DNA of 64,000 nt from Asterias amurensis (GCF_032118995.1 NC_092669.1:2727501-2791500); one strand, 5' to 3'; shown: positions 21,601 to 30,757, counted from the first letter of the stretch. The notes: generated by a model from the sequence alone, not told the origin. Program-made: numbers and translations.

Positions 21601-22048
21601 ACCACGCAATTTCGAGGCAAACTTGTGTGGATCATTGTATTCTACTTTTAAAACATTTTTTCAACCATATGCATTATATAAAAAACGGTTAAAAACGCTT
21701 TTGTTTTGACCAACTCGTCCGATCCAAGGCAACGTGTTCCTTTAAGCAAATCTTTTGCTTGAGCAGCTCATATGAGATTGAGCCCCTTGTTTGCTAGTTT
21801 AGGTGGCGCGATATGCTTGGGGACCTCTCACACGAGCATGGGACTTGAATCAAGTCTACACTTCAACCTGCCCACAATGACTTTCACTTTTATCACATGT
21901 TCTCCCCCCCCCCCCCCCCGTTTCCAATGCGGCACATTAGAATAAAATTATCAAATGAACAAACTTACCTTATGTTTATGGAGCCGTAGTCTGCGCTCGC
22001 TTCACCACTCCCAGACTCCTCACTCTTCATTTCAACAATTTCACTCAT
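15601..22048 (-). CDS. DRAM-family six-pass membrane protein, paralogue B (8 coding exons)
   Basis: Predicted 267-residue DRAM/TMEM150-family protein. Coding exons in transcription order: 22048-21969, 20621-20520, 20028-19975, 19415-19348, 18483-18338, 17468-17291, 16574-16525, 15726-15601, with consistent phases. Four of these (54, 68, 178 and 50 bp) are exactly the same length as in paralogue A. Motifs: RWLPLL at the start of TM1, YGIAVKLGHVDPIFPYI, PPEMCIF, VRYKQV, LGMSLAANFQ (about residues 141-150), FAQSWISYKLSP, and SEWANAF before TM6. An in-frame TGA lies five codons upstream of the chosen ATG, which supports that start. The cytosolic N-terminus (about 45 residues) is acidic then basic, and contains YGSI (21-24), which fits a YxxI/L-type endosomal sorting signal. 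The C-terminus is short and lacks the ERTRL motif of gene C. Likely a lysosomal/endosomal membrane protein by family (inference). Confidence 0.9.
15779..15900. repeat. A-rich low-complexity tract with CAAA units
   Basis: Poly-A followed by AC-rich sequence and a short ACAA/CAAA run at about 15868-15890. It lies in the last intron of DRAM-like gene B. Confidence 0.6.
16024..16370. mobile_element. Palindromic P4 MITE interrupted by an H5 MITE
   Basis: The outer element has the ends GATTTCACCAAACTC / CGGTTCGTGAAATCG and repeated CTTAGGATTAATC / GATTAATCCTAAG modules. At CTAAG|TTA|GGACGAG it is split by the inner element (16119-16303). Intact or near-intact relatives are at 18137-18290 and 50300-50430. 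Confidence 0.75.
16119..16303. mobile_element. H5 hairpin MITE (AGGCCCGGTCACAC ends, Harbinger-like)
   Basis: Near-perfect inverted repeat: AGGCCCGGTCACACAGGCCC... and its complement flank a short centre with GGTTGAATTGCTCCACGC. The flanking TTA is duplicated on both sides relative to the empty site in the P4 family. A 3-bp TTA/TAA duplication is characteristic of PIF/Harbinger elements, so that class is suggested. Other copies: 40565-40751, 56674-56869, and partial ones at 25060-25197 and 51187-51315. Confidence 0.8.
16366..16475. mobile_element. Short hairpin MITE, CCCAGTTTCATGGCTCTGC ends
   Basis: Inverted arms CCCAGTTTCATGGCTCTGCT and AGCAGAGCCATGAAACTGGG around a 60-bp loop. It lies 50 bp from the 50-bp exon of DRAM-like gene B. 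Confidence 0.75.
16895..17200 (-). mobile_element. tRNA-derived SINE (family S1)
   Basis: Read on the minus strand, the head is tRNA-like: GTGTCGTGGCCGAGCGG resembles a pol III A box and GTGGGTTCGAATTTCC a B box, as in a serine/leucine-type tRNA. The body contains GTCCTTCGGATGGGACGC. The body also occurs at 42075-42260, and the tRNA head with a different body at 47862-48212. It ends about 90 bp from exon 17291-17468 of DRAM-like gene B. Confidence 0.75.
17607..17994 (+). mobile_element. M1-family MITE in intron
   Basis: Full-length copy bounded by TTAA at 17607-17610 and 17991-17994, within an intron of DRAM-like gene B. Confidence 0.88.
18137..18290. mobile_element. P4 palindromic MITE
   Basis: Ends GGTCGATTTCACAAAGAGTT / AACTCTTTGTGAAATCCACC. 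The interior is built of repeated AGGACTAGTCCTA palindromes and TAACTCGAGATAAGACTAG. This is an uninterrupted copy, useful as the empty-site reference for the nested insertions at 16119 and 25283. Confidence 0.8.
18655..19280. mobile_element. L6 GGGCCC-ended MITE split by an FB element
   Basis: Outer element: GGTCCAATTTCATAGAGCTGC ... GCAGCTCTTTGAAGTTGGGCCC. Its right-hand GCTTAAGCAGC is split precisely at TTAA by the FB hairpin at 18869-19258. Uninterrupted copies: 53883-54114 and 58683-58927. Confidence 0.85.
18869..19258. mobile_element. FB long-hairpin MITE nested in L6
   Basis: About 390 bp with ends AAAGGAACACATTGCCTTGG / CCAAGGCAACGTGTTCCTTT and near-perfect arms meeting at TGACTCCCATAAATGG near 19065. 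A transcript would fold into a hairpin with arms of roughly 180 bp. It lies in an intron of DRAM-like gene B. Confidence 0.88.
21159..21786. mobile_element. L6 GGGCCC-ended MITE split by an FB element
   Basis: Same family as 18655-19280, again interrupted by an FB copy, but at the other TTAA of the motif GTGCTTAAGCAAAT. The right part resumes GCAAATCTTTTGCTTGAGCAGC. It lies in the first coding intron of DRAM-like gene B. Confidence 0.83.
21356..21745. mobile_element. FB long-hairpin MITE nested in L6
   Basis: 390-bp copy very similar to 18869-19258, bounded by TTAA. The centre is at CAAAATTTTGACTCCCATAAA near 21550. Confidence 0.88.
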
Positions 22049-22364
22049 GTTTATCAGTTTTCACTCAGAGTTTCACCTAGTTTTTCATTCAGGTTATTAC
22101 TGGAACAATACAATGTTCATCGCCGCAGTTTACTTTTATAGAACTTGACGTTTCAAAATCCCTTGTTGGCGAATTACCAGGAAATATAGTTGAAAGTGAA
22201 ATATCATCATATTATTATAGGCCTAATACAATTATTAGTTTCTGTGCATGTGAACCGGTGTGACATTATTACGCATGCACTGTTGATCAAGTCACGAGAA
22301 AAACGACCTGGTTTGGGGGAAGTCCCTAGTTCGGTGGTGATGTCATGTATTGTGACACTCGGAC

Positions 22365-22500
22365 TAAGGCCGTGTCCGAAACGACGACTTCGGCTACAGC
22401 TACGTCTAGATCAGCGCGTCTTCCAGTGTTGAAGAATAGGCAGACGCGCGCGATCTAGCCGTAGCTGTAGCCGAAGTCGCCGTTTCGGACACGGCCTAAG
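22365..22500. mobile_element. Hairpin MITE upstream of DRAM-like gene B
   Basis: Ends CTAAGGCCGTGTCCGAAACG and CGTTTCGGACACGGCCTAAG with a near-perfect stem (GACTTCGGCTACAGCTACG and its complement) and a short loop. It lies about 320 bp upstream of the gene B start codon, in its likely promoter region. Confidence 0.75.
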
Positions 22501-24697
22501 AGACCACTAATAAAATGGGATAGGCTATACGAGGATAAAACAAATAGGTCAATGAGTCAATATAGTAGACAATAGTCAATAGTCTGTTTTCTACCTCCCA
22601 TGGTTTTATTGTCACACATTATTATTAACGGTGAAAGTCACTTTGGTTTGCGAGTCTAAAAACATTAAAATTACAAGAAAAAAACCCAGAATAAACCAAA
22701 ACTAAGTGTGAGGCAACAACAAAGGGCACAACGTACGTGGGACTCGAATTTTAGCCGAATTTGTTTTCTCTGGACGACTGATCAAAACGAATTATGAAAC
22801 TTTTGGCATGGGGGGGGGGGGGGTGTACATTCTCCACTGGAGAATGTACACCCGAAATTTTACAGAAAGAGGTATTGACTATAGAACATTAATTTGAATC
22901 TTAGAAAGTTAACACGCATGATAAAGCCGAATGCTTTCTTCTTTTTAGACCTCTGGAACGGCACCCTTTCATGCAACCGTAGGGCGTTTTTTAAAGTTCA
23001 TTTCACACTGAACATGTTGTGCCCAAATGTTCACAGGTGTAATTTAGGACACTCACGAAAGTGATGATATGACAAAAAGTACCATTAAAAACTATCCTGC
23101 CTCAGAAACAAAATAATTTCTCACTCAAAAATTGAGACATTTCAAGCGCCCAATGAAACCTTTTTTTATAGGCATCTGAAAGCACACAAACTTGTGCAAC
23201 ACGTGTGTTTTTCTTTAATTATTCTCTTGCAACTTCGATGAGGAAGAGGTTATTTTCTTTAATTCCTATGCAGAAGAGGTTCTTCTCTTTAATTCGTTAA
23301 TTGACAATAAAAATAATGTTATGTATAGTCTGCACACAAGCAACTGTGTACACAGTCAGGTGACTAAAGGTCACAAAAGGTCACCTGAACCACGGAGCTT
23401 GTGTCACTGTCACATGCTTCACTGTTGATGTTTTCATTCACAGGGACTGGTTTATACCATTTTGTAAAATAGGTAACTTCTTTACGGCAAACAAATTATT
23501 ATTTTGTCATACTCATTAAATAAGAATGTTTTTAACCCATATTAAATAGCTATAAATCTTAAATCCATTTCATTACAACTAAGAAGTAGAATAGGTACAA
23601 AATATTGGTTTTAAAAGAATCCTCAAGTATGGTTATTTCTGTCAACACCTAATAAAGTGTTCTCAACCTAACGTTGGCGGCGTGCTTTTTTTAGGGAAAG
23701 TCCCATTTTCTTCTAAAAACTCTAGCAACAATCATCATGGGTTCTGTGTTCAGAAGTTGTTCCTTCATTTCATGGCGTTAGTGTGTAAAATATGACTGTA
23801 AGTAAAACTTTTTAAACAGTATTGGTATCTTTCCTGGTAGTGGAAGCTGTGATATTTACAGACTTTTTTGTTACTGTCTAAATAACTGTGGAAATTGCTG
23901 TTATTTTTTTGTTTCAATTGTTCACCGTCGTCTCTGAAGACTGAGTCTAGTCATGCATTTTATAACCAGGCCTATAGCAGAACGAACCTCATCATAGTTC
24001 TATGACTATATGAGTAGCCTACAGCTAGCGGCCCCATAAATCGGTCCAAGAAATAAATAAGACACAGTAATTTAACTGGGTCTAGAGAAATATCTTGTGA
24101 CTTCCGTGTTTCTGTTGTTTCACTTTTGTTTTATCATAGAGTGGACAGTCCTTACTCTATGGTTTTATTAACAACACTATCGTGGCGAGGGTTTGACGTT
24201 TTATTCATAATCATAGACCATGGATGGAACTGGTGCTCTGTAATATTTTTTGTATATATAATTTTAAATGTTGACATATGCATTCTTACACTACAGCCAA
24301 TCTCCTTCATTATCATTACACTACTAAATAGAAACATTAGTTTAACGTCAATAAATATAAATTGCACAACTTAAAAACAAGCCAAGACATTGTGATTCAG
24401 TTACCAGGGGTACAAACCCACAACCTTGTAATTGCAAGTCTGGTGATCCCCCACCATCACCAGCAGATCGAGGGTTGTGATAGTTCTGTGGGCGGATCGA
24501 TGGTTAGGAATACCACAACCTGCAGGAGGATCGAGGGTTGTGATTATCGTAATCTGCGGAAGGGATTAAGTGTTCCTAAACCCTTGGATGCTTAAAATCC
24601 AAAATTGAAACAATCTATAGATACAGATAAAAAAAAGAAGAAGATATCGACTGATTTGTTTGGGTAATTGAATTAAAATCGAATTTTCTTCACACAG
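22501..24697. other. Head-to-head intergenic DNA between DRAM-like genes B and C
   Basis: Promoter-side DNA for gene C and, further left, for gene B. It contains a G run followed by a perfect palindrome (22821-22853), a diverged M1 fragment (about 23090-23245), a decayed tRNA-like fragment near 24405-24440, and three imperfect copies of a unit of about 35 bp starting GATCGAGGGTTGTGAT (24466-24560). A non-coding first exon of gene C may lie here but cannot be placed. Confidence 0.4.
22821..22853. repeat. Perfect 33-bp palindrome
   Basis: GGGTGTACATTCTCCA and TGGAGAATGTACACCC are exact complements around a single C. It directly follows a run of G. Confidence 0.9.
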
Positions 24698-24706
24698 ATT
24701 GCCAAG

Positions 24707-27700
24707 ATGAGGAGCCTCAGCTTTCTACCAATTTGTTTGTTTTTATTACTCGTCGTCACTCTTGTCACAACCTACACTATTGCTGTCCTCAGAGGAGATG
24801 TGGAAGTTTTTTTCCCATACATAAGGTTTGTCGATCATCCCCCCACACCCTGCCCTCCTACCTTCCCCTGTTTGATTGTCATTGCTCAGTTGACTCTGCC
24901 GCACACACTTCAACCAATCAAAAGTCAAACCAAACGCCAATTATGCCCTTAACTTTTCAGTGACTGATAGTCTCTCTAGACTGGTCAGTGCTTTTCAACA
25001 CTGAACTACTTAGCCTGACAACTTGAGATAATTCTAGTCCTAAGGGGTCGATTTCAAAGGCTGAGTCACACTGCAGCGATAACGATAACGATCACGACGC
25101 AAAGAGAACTCATTATATTGGTTGAATTGCTCCACGCAGAATACGCACACGCTCATTCAACCAATAGAATGCATTCTGCAGTGGGACCGAGCCTTTAGGA
25201 CTAGTCCTAGGAGATATTAAAAACTGATGGCTAGTCCTAAGTTACGACGATTAACTCGTTCTAAGTCGAGATAAGACTAATCTTAAAGCCATTATACACA
25301 ATCGGTACAGAAAAGAAAAAAAGTTCACAGATTTACAAATAATTTACAGGGTTTACAGAAGGTAATGGTGAAAGACTTCTCTTGAAATATTGTTCCATGA
25401 AATGCTTTACTTTTTGAGAAATCATTAAAACAATATCAATTCTCGACAGCGAGAATTACGGATTTATTTTAAACACATGTCATGACACGGCGAAATGTGC
25501 ATAAACAAGAGTGGGTTTTCCCGTTATTTTCTCCCGACTCCGATGACCGATTGAGCCTAAATTTTCACAGGTTATATGATATATAAGTTGTGATACACGA
25601 AGTGTGAGACTTGGACACTTCTGTTTACCGAAAGTGTATAATGGTTTTAAAGCCATTTGACCCTTTCGGTAAAAAGTAGTGTCCAAGGCCCACACTTTGT
25701 GTACCACAACTTCTATATCAAATACCAAACCTGTGAAAATTTAGGCTCAATCGGTCATCGGAGTCGGGAGTAAACAAACGGAAAAACCCACCTTGTTTCC
25801 GGCGCATTTCGCCGTGTCATGACATGTGTTTAAATAAATCCGTAATTCTCGTTAACGAGAATTTATATTGTTTCGCTGTTTTCTCAAAAAGTAAAGCATT
25901 TCATGGAATAATATTTCAAGAGAAGTCTTTCGCCATTGCCTTCTGTAAACCCTTTAAGTTATTTGTAAATCTGTGAACTTTTTCTTTTTTTCTGAACCGA
26001 AAGTGTATAATGGCTTTAACTCTTTGTGAAAACCACCCCAGGTGTTTTAAGGATCATTTTTTTTAAGGGAGAACGCTGATATGTTAGGAGCAGATCTGTA
26101 ATAAATAAATTTTGTTTTGTTTTTTCTAGTGAAACTGGAGGGAAGCCGCCGGAAAGCTGCATTTTCGGTCAGTTTGTGAACGTGGCTTGTGTACTACGTA
26201 AGTATTTGTCCTATCAAAATTGTTGTTTCTTCTTTTTTAGGTGCAAGGATTATAAATTTGCCCAATGAAAAACAAGAAGCTCTCTTCTCAAAACAAATGG
26301 TTTCTGGTTAAGCCCGGTTCATACTTCCTGCGAATGCGATATGAATGTGGACGGCAGTAATAGACAAGTCTTCCAAATGCCTTTTTTTTTTCTGTGGTAG
26401 AAGAATAGATTTCTAGACAAGTTCTCAAAAGAACATACAGCAAAGTAGACGCATGACAACTGTTACCGCAAACCAAATATACATTGATATCTCACCATGC
26501 AACGCCTAAAGGATTATACAGTTTTTAGAATGTTTTGTCGTTGCTAATCATTCACATCAACAATCTCTACCATCACCCATAATCATCAAAAAGCAAGACC
26601 TAAATCTCAAAATTCAAAATCTACACATCAAAGTGGATATACACCCAATTTGCACACAATTTGCAATACTGTGGGAGTTAGTACTATTTGGTCCAAAAAT
26701 TTACGTCCTAATTTGGCCACAAACTATCGATTACAGCCAAAATTAAAGAGAGACAGAGTTCGTATTTGAACCAGATATACAGTTTTAAGAATGTTTTGTC
26801 TCTCCTATTGCACAGTACTTGCTACACTTTACGTTCGTTTCAAAGAAGTGGATACCATAGAGGGCCTTCCCTCGAAGCAGATCAATGGACTCAACAAAGT
26901 CAGTGCCGTGCTCGGAGTCGCAGCAACACTAGGGATGAGTGTGGTCGCAAACTTCCAGGTGAGGCGTCTGGCAACCAGACAGTCGCTAGAAAATTTCCAA
27001 TGTAAACGTCTCACAAGAGTCACCAGTAGGCCTGGGCGACTAGTGTCATAGTCGGGACTATTGACTGATTAGTTGAGTTGCGACTGTTCTTTTTCAGCTA
27101 CTCAATAAATCATGTCTCCAAAACTACTATAAAAATAGTTGCGACTACCTGTTTGGTGAACCAATTACGTCACTCACGATTCTTCAAGACAACAGAGTTT
27201 AACCACAAAACCAAATTAGACATCAGTGACACAATCCTTCAATCCTTTCGGCTTAAATTTTACTATAACTTAACTATGCCCGTGGCATTTGGCACAATGC
27301 ATCTCGAGAATTAAAAACTAGTCGCAACTATGATGTAGACTTCACTAGTCGCCCTGGCCTAAACCTTGTGATTGCAAGTCCTGCAGTCAGTTGACCTTGG
27401 TGACCTCTGTCAACACCCAGCCATAGTCCTGTCTAACAACTTGAATACTAAATGGTGTTTGAAGCTTTGCATGCGAGTGTGGAGAATAAGAGTAACTATA
27501 AATATAAATATGAATAGTAAACCTGCGGGTACAACCGTGAGTAAAATCTCTTTTGAAGGAGTGGTGGCTCTGAAAAGAGCCGGTTTGGTCTATACATGAA
27601 TACTATATAAATTTTATGCTTAATTTTGAAAGGCGAGTGCACTGAGGCATTTTTTTTCCCTAACGAGCACCCATTGAAGAAATTGTAAATTTGTACCGGA

Positions 27701-30700
27701 GCATTTCAAGAGCACCGAGGCAATGACTCAAGGGCATTGAGGCAGTCGCATTCGTTGACTAATTTAAGTATCAGGCCTGGAAATTTCGAGCTGCCTCTAG
27801 CTACCAGGCAATCTCGGTTGTCTAGTTGCAAATGTTGTGGGTTCGAATCCCACCCGAGTAATATGCCTATGTGATTTGTTTGTACACAGCTTTGGAAAGT
27901 GCACAGTAACATACAGTGCTTACACAGATCAGTGTTTCTGGGTAAACAAATTTATCCCAGAAGCAAATTTCAATTCTTTGACACCATCTTTGTTTTTTTC
28001 TTCGGCACTTCTATATGCAGGACACCAACGTATTTGTGGTGCATCGTATCGGCGCCTACACCTTGTTCGTCTGCATGACTCTTTATTCCATGCTACACAC
28101 AATGATCACCTATCTAGTATGCCCAGAGTACAGCAAACCGCTCGTTGGCATTGTTCGTCTCTTGCTGTCGTTGTCGATGTTCTTCACCATGGTTACATGT
28201 ATCCTTTAGTCTAAACTATCAAAAACTTTGCCTCTTTTGTCAATGTCATTGTTCGGGGGCCAAATTTTTCAAAGGTCATGGGTTCGAATCCCACCCGAGT
28301 AACGTGCCTGTGATATTTTTTCACAGGACTCGGGGGGAAAGTACTGAGTATACAGTGCTAACACACATCAGTGTATGGGTAAAAACCAAAATTAATGTTC
28401 TTTATCCCCGATGCAAATTTAACATCTATTATATCGTTGCGGTACCCGCTGCCAAAACATAGGATTCGAACTGCCTCTAGCTGCCGGGCAACCTCAGTAG
28501 TCTAGTTGGTAAGACACTGCTCTAGAATTGCAAGAGTAGTGGGTTCGAATCCCACCCGAGTAATATGCCTGTGATATTTTTTCACAAAACTCGGGAAAGT
28601 ACCGAGTATACAGTGCTAACACACATTGGTGTATGGGCAAAACCAAAATTAATATTGTTTTATCCCCGATGCAAACTTCCATCTTTTAAAGGCAGTGGAC
28701 ACTATTGGTAATTGTCAAAGACTAGCCTTCACAGTTGGTGTATCTCAACATATGCATAAAATAACAAACCTGCGAAAATTTGAGCTCAATCGGTCATCAA
28801 AGTTGCGAGATAATAATGAAAGAAGAAATACCCTAGTCACACAAAGTTGTGTGCGTTTAGATGGTTGATTTCGAGACCTCAAGTTCTAAACTTGAGGTCT
28901 CAAAATCAAAATCGTGGAAAATTACTTCTATCTCGAAAACTACTCCACTTCAGAGGGAGCCGTTTCTCGCAATGTTTTATACTGCCAACCTCTCCCCATT
29001 ACTCTTTACCAAGTGAGGTTTAATGCTAACAATTATTTTGAGTAAATACCAGTAGTGTCCACTGCCTTTAAAGATTGTTTTCCTTAGCGTAATTCTCCTT
29101 TAGGCTTTACAACATCTTCTATAGCCTCGGCAGAATGGATGAACCACCATAACCCAAATGACACCGAGTTCTTCTGGAAACCAACCGATGGGGTAAGTCA
29201 GTAAATCCGACCATTCCCATGGTCGGAGAAACTTTCGAGAGAAATTCAGAACCAACCTCTGCTCTCCTGATCCCAATTTCATTAAGTCTCCTGGCGATGA
29301 CTAGAGCAAGCTAGTCGAAACGTTGAGACCAATTCAAGAACTGACTCCGCGGTAGTGCAGTTAATTACGATCCTATAAGCTAAAGTAGTAGTCCCAGCCA
29401 ATTTTCTATTCCTTCCGCCCAGGTAGTAGTAAAAACGCAGGACAGTTCTTTTCAGAATTGAGAAGTCTCCCGAACATCCGAAAAATCTACTCCGTGGTAG
29501 TAGAATAGAGAAAGACAGTTCTCTAAAGAACAAACAGCAAACCAAATGTATATATTGATACCTCACCATGCAATGCCTCAAATCCTATAATATTCATTAA
29601 GACTGTTAGCACAAAAACTTGCTGAGCACAGACAAAAACTTGCTTTAATAGCAGACACTGGTTACCAGCCTAAATTCAACAAAGTTTACATTGGTTCAAC
29701 TGGTGCCCACTCATTATTTTGATTAGAAAGAAAATCTTAAGCAGTATTTTCTACTCCAATTAAGTTTCAGCTCACCCCAAACTTCTGTGTTTATGAACTA
29801 TATTGCCAAAGTTGTTGCTCCTTAACAACTAAACTTAAAGAGTCTATTATTTTTGTACTCTACCACTCAGGGTTATGACTTTCATATATATAGCAAGTAC
29901 AATGTGCGAATGGGCACTGCCCACCTCCTTAAACAATACGTTTGTGACCCCCGATGTTTTCTGCTACAGTACATGTAGTTTCAGCTAAGCAACTCCATGA
30001 ATTTGTAGTCAAAGTGGTTCCTCATTAAAGGGATGCTGCAGTGAATTAAAATAAAACAGTTAATTTTGCTGTCATTTATATCTGATATATGTATTGAACA
30101 TCAATAAAATGAGTTTTGTTCTTTCCCCGACATATCTCACTTGCGTAATTAGCGAATAAGTCATGGCCCCCCTTTTTTGGATTGTTACCGCCCCCCTACC
30201 ATCGACGTCACGTCGGGAATTCAAACATATCATCGGAAAAAAGAGTCTGGTCCCTAACTACACGCGCCTAGGTACCAGGCCACACAGTGCACACGTCTCT
30301 TTATGCACACAGCCAGGGGGCCCGACGGCTCGGGTTCCCGACATGACGTCACGTTCATGCTCCCTTTTAGGGGCGGGGTGGGTTCCCCTAATCTCTTGAA
30401 AACCATTTTTAAAATACTTGCGTAATTTAAAAAAATATATAAAAAAATATTTCAGGTTTAAAAAGTCATGTTTAATCGTTTAAATTATTTTAAAAAACAC
30501 TTCAGCCACCCTTTAACAAATAAACTTAAAGAGTCTATTATTTTTGTTACTCCACTCAGGGTTATGACTTCCATATAGCGAGTACAATGTGCGAATGGGC
30601 ACTGGCCGTCTCCTTCGCATTGTTCTGTCTCACCTTTGTCAGCGAGTTCCGACACATCAGCCTAGGCGTCAACATGTTTCTTCACACGGAGCCGTTCAGC

Positions 30701-30757
30701 GCTGTCAGGCTCGGAAATGATATCCAGCCGAATGAGCGGACCAGACTATTTGTATGA
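24707..30757 (+). CDS. DRAM2: DRAM2-like six-pass membrane protein, gene C (6 coding exons)
   Basis: Predicted 264-residue protein, close to the roughly 266 residues of vertebrate DRAM2. DRAM proteins are lysosomal/endosomal membrane proteins that stimulate autophagy. Coding exons: 24707-24825, 26130-26197, 26816-26958, 28021-28198, 29104-29192, 30560-30757, all GT/AG and in phase. Motifs: LSFLP opening TM1, YTIAV, PYIS, PPESCIFGQF, LYVRFKEV, LNKVSAVLG, LGMSVVANFQ (about 101-110), CEWALAVSF, LTFVSEFRHISL, and a C-terminal NERTRLF. That tail resembles the vertebrate DRAM2 ending NERTRLL, a possible acidic dileucine signal with the last leucine changed. TM1 is not split by the intron present in the minus-strand paralogues. 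The fifth exon is 89 bp where those have 50. An AG acceptor at 24697 implies an upstream exon, probably 5' UTR; the reading frame is open from that acceptor to the ATG. Confidence 0.9.
25283..25650 (-). mobile_element. M3-family MITE, inverted, first of a pair
   Basis: TTAA-bounded copy in reverse orientation, with TTCTCGACAGCGAGAA at its centre. Its outer TTAA (25647-25650) is also the left boundary of the next copy. Confidence 0.85.
25647..26019 (+). mobile_element. M3-family MITE, second of a head-to-head pair
   Basis: Starts AAAGCCATTTGACCCTTTCG and ends AAAGTGTATAATGGCTTTAA. Its central palindrome is TTCTCGTTAACGAGAA. It shares one TTAA with the preceding inverted copy. Confidence 0.85.
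27780..27990 (+). mobile_element. tRNA-derived SINE (family S2)
   Basis: The tRNA-like head CTCGGTTGTCTAGTTG ... GTGGGTTCGAATCCCACCC has a clear pol III B box and is followed by GAGTAATATGCCTATGTG and a tail with ATTTATCCCAGAAGC. It is one of three S2 copies close together in introns of DRAM-like gene C. Confidence 0.75.
28255..28440 (+). mobile_element. tRNA-derived SINE (family S2), 5' truncated
   Basis: Starts near the B box (ATGGGTTCGAATCCCACCC) and continues GAGTAACGTGCCTGTGATAT, then TTTATCCCCGATGCAAATTT. It begins about 60 bp after the 178-bp exon of gene C. Confidence 0.75.
28465..28685 (+). mobile_element. tRNA-derived SINE (family S2), most complete copy
   Basis: The head CTCAGTAGTCTAGTTGGTAA resembles a pol III A box, and GTGGGTTCGAATCCCACCC the B box, about 35 bp apart as in a tRNA. 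The body has ACAGTGCTAACACACATTGG, and the tail has TTTTATCCCCGATGCAAACT. It is followed at once by an M1 element at TTAA. Confidence 0.8.
28686..29071 (-). mobile_element. M1-family MITE, inverted
   Basis: Full-length copy bounded by TTAA. It ends about 30 bp before the 89-bp exon of DRAM-like gene C. Confidence 0.88.
29815..29945 (+). pseudogene. Duplicated, dead fragment of the last intron/exon of gene C
   Basis: A second copy of the acceptor region and first codons of the final exon: AACTTAAAGAGTCTATTATT, then CACTCAGGGTTATGACTTTC and ACAATGTGCGAATGGGCACT. The true exon at 30560 carries the same words and stays open to the stop at 30755-30757. This copy is shifted by an extra TATA and ends after about 70 bp, so it would not encode the final helix. 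It could still compete as a splice acceptor. Confidence 0.8.
30025..30516. mobile_element. T14 MITE between true and dead exon copies
   Basis: Bounded by TTAA, with inverted ends AAAGGGATGCTGCAGTGAA / CACTTCAGCCACCCTTT. The GC-rich middle has GACGTCACGTCGGGAATTC and CCGACATGACGTCACG. A second copy, missing the right end, is at 37804-38262. Confidence 0.8.

Larger units (their letters stand above)
25044..26042. mobile_element. P4 MITE interrupted by an H5 remnant and two M3 elements
   Basis: The outer P4 ends are GGGGTCGATTTCA (25045) and CTCTTTGTGAAAACCACCCC (26042). Inside are an H5-like piece (25060-25197), the repeated CTAGTCCTA modules, and, at AATC|TTAA|CTCTTTG, a head-to-head pair of M3 elements. 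All of it sits in the first intron of DRAM-like gene C. Confidence 0.75.

Noticed and set aside
28494-28560. A functional tRNA gene
   Set aside because: The A- and B-box-like blocks are present, but the cloverleaf is poor and the sequence continues into a repeated SINE body seen in neighbouring copies.
29290-29330. Hammerhead-ribozyme-like core (GATGACTAG ... CTAGTCGAAAC)
   Set aside because: The stem and GAAAC are suggestive, but the conserved CUGAUGA box reads GCGAUGA, which loses the essential C3. Flanking stems I and III are not evident.
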